DNA from: Blakeslea trispora
Lineage: Eukaryota > Mucoromycota > Mucoromycetes > Mucorales > Choanephoraceae
Direction: 5' to 3'
NCBI GenBank assembly: GCA_025331445.1
Contig: JAIWNE010000181.1
Coordinates: forward strand, 1-43,649
Length of the DNA: 43,649 nt
Shown here: piece by piece, positions 42,084-43,649 of the stretch
Layout: the number at the start of each line of letters is the position of its first letter
Position numbering within the stretch: position 1 is the stretch's first letter
Notes under the pieces: generated by a model
Told to the model about the DNA's origin: nothing
Database searches by the model: none
What the model saw: only the letters and a program-made list of their open reading frames with translations
Translations under genes and position numbers: made by a program

Positions 42084-43649
42084 AGTGAAATTGCTCAATC
42101 CAGATAAAAAATCTGATTGTTTGTTCATTTGCTTTTGCAAAAAAGAAAAAAATCTATGTGTAAGTCCCTCTTTTTGAGTCTCTTTTTTTTTGTTCTAGAA
42201 ATATCTTTATATGTCATTAAGTGTAAAGTCATAATTCAGGTAAAACTAGGGATGCTTTGATGAGAAAATCAAAATGGTGTATGGTAATTTTCCTCATCTG
42301 ATGTAAAAGAAAAAGAAAAAGAAAAAGGGGGTTGGGGGGTCTCCCCCCATTCCCGAAAAATATTCAATACTTCTTTGAAGTAAGCCATTCTCATGATAAA
42401 TGGGTTAGTCTTTTGGCCATTGTATTTAGAGCAAAAATGAAGTAAAGAGATTCACATTTTATCTTGCAATACATCTATACACAGCAGCGTGAAGTACACA
42501 AGTCATGATATTAGATGAGTGATTCGCAATGTCGGCTCATTGTGAGAAAGTGAGTATACGAGTAAAGAGATCCTTTAATAAGAATTTTAGGCAAACAGCA
42601 TAGTCTTTCTCTACTTGAAAACTGCTTTACTCTTACAAAAAATTCACAGTCAATGCGTGGTTTAAATGCACTCGTATTTAACTGTTTTTCTTACAAGTTC
42701 AAGCAAAACTAGCTGGCATTAGATATCAAAAAGAGTTTTTTGAACTTATTAAGATGTTGTGCAGACAAAGTAAGTTGACCAAGAAAAAATGTTTAATAAA
42801 TCATGATGCTGTTGAAATAAAGATAAAGTAATGACACTCTTATTGCCAAGTCTAATTTTTTTGTTGGGAGATGAATAATGTTAAAGTCTTGAATTTCTAG
42901 CAGAGGGCTAATAGCCAGTGTGTTGTTAATATTTCGCATCATATTTTTTTTCCTTCTACAATTTAGTTAGACACTGATAAAAATCATTCAAGAAAAGTAA
43001 TTATTAATCATTCTCAAGCTTATTTGCTACCTGATAATTTTCTCATTGCTCTTGTTTTCTATTCTCAATTCATTTACTTCTTTAGTTTGCTGACAAGTTC
43101 AATTTGTAGAGCAGAAGCTTCTGAGCAGTCGTTTGAGTTATCAAAAACGTATGAAGAAAAACTGCTATATATTCATCGACTGTAAGTCTTTTATTGATAT
43201 AAAAAGCAGCGTAATCCTTTACTAACAGGGTAATAGAACAGTGATCTAAAAGCTAGTTGTATGTGAATGTTTTACTTTATAATGTATAAAGCAAGAACAA
43301 TAAACACAGCGCACTAATAAGCTGTTTGATTCTCTCTTCTTTGATAATTTAGATGATATCAAATCAATACAATCAAAATAAAATAAGTTTAGGGAGTTAA
43401 TTAGATCAAAGGCAATACTCTATATATTCGAATTGATGTATTGCTTGAATTTCTCATACAAATAGTATTCTGACCAATAGTGTACATCTTTTTGTGAAGT
43501 ATAAAGTCTATTGTCAGTGATTATAAATTGGATCAGAGATGATTGGTAGAAGTTATATTTAAACAAACAATCAAACAGAACAGTTAGCTAACTGTACTTG
43601 AGGTTTTTTAACTGGTAAGCAATTAATACGATGTCAGTGATGACTTCAG
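42084..43649. other. Right flank with exon-like fragments, no gene called
   Basis: 42084-42140 may be residual gypsy-B gag (VKLLNPDKKSD). A GAAAAA repeat and a GGGGGG-TCT-CCCCCC hairpin lie at 42308-42350. Blocks with splice-like borders occur at about 42715-42768 (AGIRYQKEFFELIKMLCRQ, then GTAAGT) and 43111-43182 (AEASEQSFELSKTYEEKLLY, then GTAAGT). Their phases do not join cleanly. No gene is supported. Confidence 0.35.
42306..42353. repeat. AAAAAG microsatellite and G/C hairpin
   Basis: Three to four copies of GAAAAA are followed by GGGGGTTGGGGGGTCTCCCCCC, a short self-complementary G/C block that stands out in AT-rich DNA. Confidence 0.7.

Overview
The window looks like a transposon graveyard from a fungal nuclear genome. 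The evidence is AT-rich DNA, short introns (about 46 to 67 nt) with GTAAGT-type donors, and a mix of CACTA/tnp2, hAT, MULE with OTU domain, Tc1/mariner and Ty3/gypsy chromovirus sequences. An early-diverging (Mucoromycota-like) fungus fits best, but that is inference from element content. I see no intact housekeeping gene, no tRNA or rRNA gene, and no CRISPR array.

Layout, left half. 1-612 is the right end of a CACTA-like element. 726-953 (-) is a fragment of an unknown basic protein. From 1724 to 27087 I propose one composite CACTA (EnSpm-type) element: CACTACAAAAAA termini, a 3-bp CAC flank on both sides, a tnp2 transposase gene (16742-23233) and three further genes (23683-24393 +, 24460-25611 -, 25854-26378 +). 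It is interrupted twice. A large unclassified repeat, R1 (about 2819-16387), sits between its left end and tnp2. An hAT element, hAT-1 (17421-21488), sits inside tnp2 with a perfect 8-bp target duplication (CTCAAAGT). R1 itself carries three insertions: a deleted hAT-2 (2955-4256, duplication TTTAAAGG), a Tc1/mariner-like element (5039-6873, TA duplication) and a MULE with a C-terminal OTU domain (11659-15871, 112-bp terminal inverted repeats). Without its nested insertions the CACTA element would be about 7.7 kb, a normal autonomous size.

Layout, right half. 27088-29600 is mostly featureless. Exon-like pieces at 29608-29744 run into a nest of Ty3/gypsy-type elements in which gag genes interrupt gag genes. 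Gypsy-C (LTR-like 29745-30300, gag 30367-31026) is broken by gypsy-B (LTR-like 31027-31350, gag from 31391). Gypsy-B gag is broken by R2, a second copy of R (about 31589-35281), and again by gypsy-A, a complete but decayed minus-strand chromovirus (35979-42083) with two LTRs about 96% identical by eye. 42084-43649 holds only exon-like fragments.

How the parts relate. R2 lacks the hAT-2, Tc1-like and MULE insertions, so it is an internal empty-site control for all three. Nearly every transposase gene carries a stop or a one-base shift, often in an A/T run, so most copies look dead as read. Exceptions are the 3' part of tnp2 and the 23683-24393 gene, whose frames are open. The most notable signals are: the paired 'core swap' between the subterminal palindromes of the two CACTA right ends, a similar motif shift between the two hAT elements, a tnp2 C-terminal-like domain encoded as a separate gene, the many-exon gene near the CACTA right end, and the unclassified R repeat family with remnants of coding sequence on both strands.
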